Assembly (NCBI GenBank): GCA_026707335.1
Contig: JAPOXB010000052.1
Coordinates: 1 to 7,215 of the forward strand
Direction of reading: 5' to 3'
Source: Chloroflexota bacterium
Lineage (GTDB): Bacteria > Chloroflexota > Dehalococcoidia > Bin125
Length of the DNA: 7,215 bases
Below the pieces are notes generated by a model. It saw only the letters and a program-made list of their open reading frames with translations. It was not told the origin of the DNA and did no database searches. This document shows, piece after piece, positions 5,937-7,215 of the stretch (its first letter is position 1; each line of letters begins with the position of its first letter). The position numbers were made by a program, and so were the translations under genes.

Positions 5937-6978
5937 AGTGCTCCCGCCGCACGATGAACCGCCCCGCCTCCTCCAGCGCCGCCCGGCCCTCCGCGCGCAG
6001 GCCGCAGTCGGCGAGCGCGGCGAGGAAGCCGTCGTAGTGCGCACCGGCGGCCCGCTCCGACGCCGCCCGCGCGTCCAGCGCGTCGAGCGCGCTCGTGACG
6101 GCGCGCACGTCCTCGTCGCCGACCGGCGCTCCGTCGTGGGCCGCGTAGACCCGCGCCAGCGCCGCGTGCTCCGGCGCGGCCGTCTGCTCCAGCGCGTGGA
6201 CGATGGGGAACGACTTCTTGCGCCGCCGGATGTCGTTGTCCGACGACTTGCCGGTGGCGCTGCTGTCGCCCCAGATGCCCAGCACGTCGTCGCGGATCTG
6301 GAAGGCCAGCCCCAGGCAGCGGCCGGCGTGCTCGAGCCGGGCGGCGACGCCGCGATCGCCGCCGGCCAGCAGCGCGCCGAGCGCGAGGCTGCAGCCCAGC
6401 AGCGCGCCGGTCTTGCGCTCGACCATCGTCAGGTAGTCGTCGGCGCCCACGGCGCGGCGGCTCTCGAAGTCGAGGTCCAGGTACTGGCCCTCGATCATCT
6501 CCATCGTGCAGCGGTTCAGCGTGTCGGCCGCGGCCAGCACGGTGCCGGCGCTCGCGCCGGCCTCGCGGGCCCGCGACAGCGCCGACTGCGCCAGCTCGCG
6601 CAGCGAGTCGCCGACGTTGATCGCCTGCGCCTCGCCCCAGACCCGCCAGACGGTGGGGCGGTGGTGGCGTTCGTCGTCGCGGTCCTGGATGTCGTCGTGC
6701 ACGAGGCTGAAGTTGTGCACGAACTCGACCGCCGCCGCCCCCGCCAGCGCCCGCCGGCCGGCGGCGTCGGAGGGATCGATCGCGCGCCCCGCCAGGACGG
6801 CGAGGGCCGGGCGGATGCCCTTGCCGGCGGGGTCGCTGCGCGGCCCGCCGTCGGCTTCGATCCAGCCCAGGGCGTAGCGCGCCATCGCGTAGATCGGCAG
6901 CGGGCGATCCGCCACGACGGCGCGCATCTCGGCGAGCACGGCCTCGCGCGGCTGCGCCAGAACGAGCGGCAGGTCCAC
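5935..6978 (-). CDS. Short-chain polyprenyl diphosphate synthase (FPP/GGPP type)
   Basis: A 347-residue all-alpha trans-prenyltransferase that adds IPP units to an allylic diphosphate. Visible motifs are the GKGIRPAL substrate-binding segment (52-59), the first aspartate-rich motif D95-D96-I-Q-D99, GQYLDLDFE (164-172), the KTGALLG lid segment (189-195), and the second aspartate-rich motif in FQIRDDVLGIWGD (D230-D231). A lysine-rich KSSDNDIRRRKK follows at 244-255. The first motif has no two-residue insertion, and the residue five before it is Phe (F90) while that four before is Ser. In established chain-length rules this resembles archaeal-type GGPP synthase more than bacterial FPP synthase. 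The usual RRG after the first motif is RHH here. GTG 6978 is preceded by a perfect AAGGAGG at 5 nt. As first gene of the block it should supply the prenyl diphosphate for HpnD; C15 or C20 product remains open, so I give no symbol. Confidence 0.92.
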   Translation of the reverse strand: MDLPLVLAQPREAVLAEMRAVVADRPLPIYAMARYALGWIEADGGPRSDPAGKGIRPALAVLAGRAIDPSDAAGRRALAGAAAVEFVHNFSLVHDDIQDRDDERHHRPTVWRVWGEAQAINVGDSLRELAQSALSRAREAGASAGTVLAAADTLNRCTMEMIEGQYLDLDFESRRAVGADDYLTMVERKTGALLGCSLALGALLAGGDRGVAARLEHAGRCLGLAFQIRDDVLGIWGDSSATGKSSDNDIRRRKKSFPIVHALEQTAAPEHAALARVYAAHDGAPVGDEDVRAVTSALDALDARAASERAAGAHYDGFLAALADCGLRAEGRAALEEAGRFIVRREH

Positions 6979-6983
6979 GCGAT

Positions 6984-6990
6984 CCTCCTT
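6984..6990 (-). promoter_or_regulatory. Strong ribosome binding site of the first operon gene
   Basis: AAGGAGG on the minus strand, with 5 nt to GTG 6978, is the best Shine-Dalgarno in the window. It compensates for the GTG start and supports this as the true 5' end of the block's coding sequence. Confidence 0.85.
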
Positions 6991-7007
6991 GGCTGGTCGT
7001 GCGAATC

Positions 7008-7033
7008 GCGGCGCCGGCGAAGCCGGGCGCCGC
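7008..7033 (-). other. GC-rich hairpin in the operon leader
   Basis: Bases 7008-7018 pair with 7022-7033 as an 11-bp stem with one bulged G (7027) and a three-base loop (GAA on the plus strand, TTC on the transcript strand). It lies 17 nt upstream of the Shine-Dalgarno of the first gene, so it would be in the 5' untranslated leader if transcription starts near 7040. There is no T-run, so a terminator is unlikely. A leader stabilising or regulatory role is only inferred, since such stems also arise by chance in DNA this rich in G and C. Confidence 0.4.
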
Positions 7034-7047
7034 CGGACAGAGCCTTC

Positions 7048-7076
7048 AGGTTACGGGATCGCCGCGTGGGAATCGA
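7048..7076 (-). promoter_or_regulatory. Possible sigma-70-like promoter for the hopanoid block
   Basis: On the minus strand, TAACCT (7053-7048) resembles a -10 box and TCGATT (7076-7071) a poor -35 box, with a 17-nt spacer. Each matches its consensus at only three of six positions. Support comes mainly from location: this is the only relatively A/T-containing stretch between the mobile element and the first gene, and it would place the start about 65 nt before GTG 6978. Confidence 0.2.
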
Positions 7077-7083
7077 TCGCCCG

Positions 7084-7215
7084 GACCTCACCCCCTGTCC
7101 CCCTCTCCATCCAGAAGGATGGAGAGGGGGAACGTGGAAGCGACCGCTGGGGACTCTCCTTCCGGTCCCCCCTCTCCATTGCTCTGCAATGGAGAGGGGG
7201 TTAGGGGGTGAGGTT
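7084..7215. mobile_element. MITE-like non-coding palindromic element
   Basis: About 130 bases bounded by inverted ends: ACCTCACCCCCT near 7085-7096 is the reverse complement of AGGGGGTGAGGT at 7203-7214. Inside are two perfect hairpins. The first pairs 7099-7112 with 7117-7130 (14 bp, loop AGAA). The second pairs 7168-7182 with 7186-7200 (15 bp, loop TCT). Both stems share CCCCCTCTCCAT and differ near the loop. The 36 bases between them contain weaker, mutually exclusive stems (GGGGAC/GTCCCC and GACCG/CGGTC). No transposase is encoded, so it would be non-autonomous. Target-site duplications cannot be checked because the element runs to the window end. A half copy lies at 1-49. Confidence 0.65.
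7167..7215. repeat. Direct repeat of the first 49 bases
   Basis: This 49-base block is the right half of the element above and repeats 1-49 with one substitution (T7202 versus C36). Bases 1-35 and 7167-7201 are identical, as are 37-49 and 7203-7215. The hopanoid block and the release-factor-like gene are thus flanked by same-orientation copies. Confidence 0.85.

Noticed and set aside
4026..5957. Open frame of 643 codons on the plus strand, antisense to shc
   Set aside because: The translation is low-complexity, rich in Arg, Ala, Val, Gly and Gln, with no recognisable motif. It mirrors shc codons in DNA where stop codons are rare because of high G+C.
6989..7211. Two short plus-strand open frames of about 70 codons over the leader and repeat
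   Set aside because: They read through palindromic repeat sequence (Pro/Ser/Leu and Gly/Glu runs) and have no supporting motif or ribosome binding site.
7084..7215. CRISPR array
   Set aside because: The repeated units are inverted hairpins rather than regularly spaced direct repeats with spacers, and no cas gene is present.

Overview
The window is very G+C-rich DNA, with nearly all third codon positions G or C. It looks like a bacterial chromosome fragment, most plausibly Chloroflexota. That assignment is an inference from the gene set, the prenyltransferase style and the G-run/C-run palindromic repeats at both ends; no marker gene is present to prove it.

Layout. Positions 1-49 hold the right half of a palindromic repeat. 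Positions 130-657 (+) encode a small GGQ protein of the release-factor-like family with a helix-turn-helix-like C-terminus. Positions 658-6978 are one block of five minus-strand genes. In transcription order these are a short-chain prenyl diphosphate synthase (6978-5935), squalene-hopene cyclase shc/hpnF (5924-3972), hpnC (3879-2947), hpnD (2942-2028) and hpnE (2031-658). Positions 6979-7083 are the probable leader and promoter region, with a strong Shine-Dalgarno and a GC hairpin. Positions 7084-7215 hold an apparently complete MITE-like element built of nested hairpins. Its last 49 bases match bases 1-49 with one mismatch. No gene-free stretch exceeds 300 bases.

How the genes work together. 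The block encodes a complete route from IPP/DMAPP to a hopene-type triterpene. The prenyl synthase makes the allylic diphosphate. HpnD condenses two FPP to presqualene diphosphate, HpnC converts this to hydroxysqualene, HpnE reduces that to squalene, and SHC cyclises squalene. Catalytic motifs are intact in all five proteins. Spacing is tight: 10 nt between the prenyl synthase and shc, 4 nt between hpnC and hpnD, and a 4-nt overlap between hpnD and hpnE. The one wider gap, 92 nt between shc and hpnC, contains a perfect 10-bp inverted repeat. No hopanoid side-chain gene (hpnH, hpnG and similar) is present.

The pathway itself is known. The points worth a second look are the prenyl synthase, whose chain-length signature suggests C20 although HpnD needs C15; a few cyclase active-site variants; the hairpins in the leader and before hpnC; the palindromic repeats; and the GGQ/helix-turn-helix-like protein. 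I see no evidence of a wholly new system.
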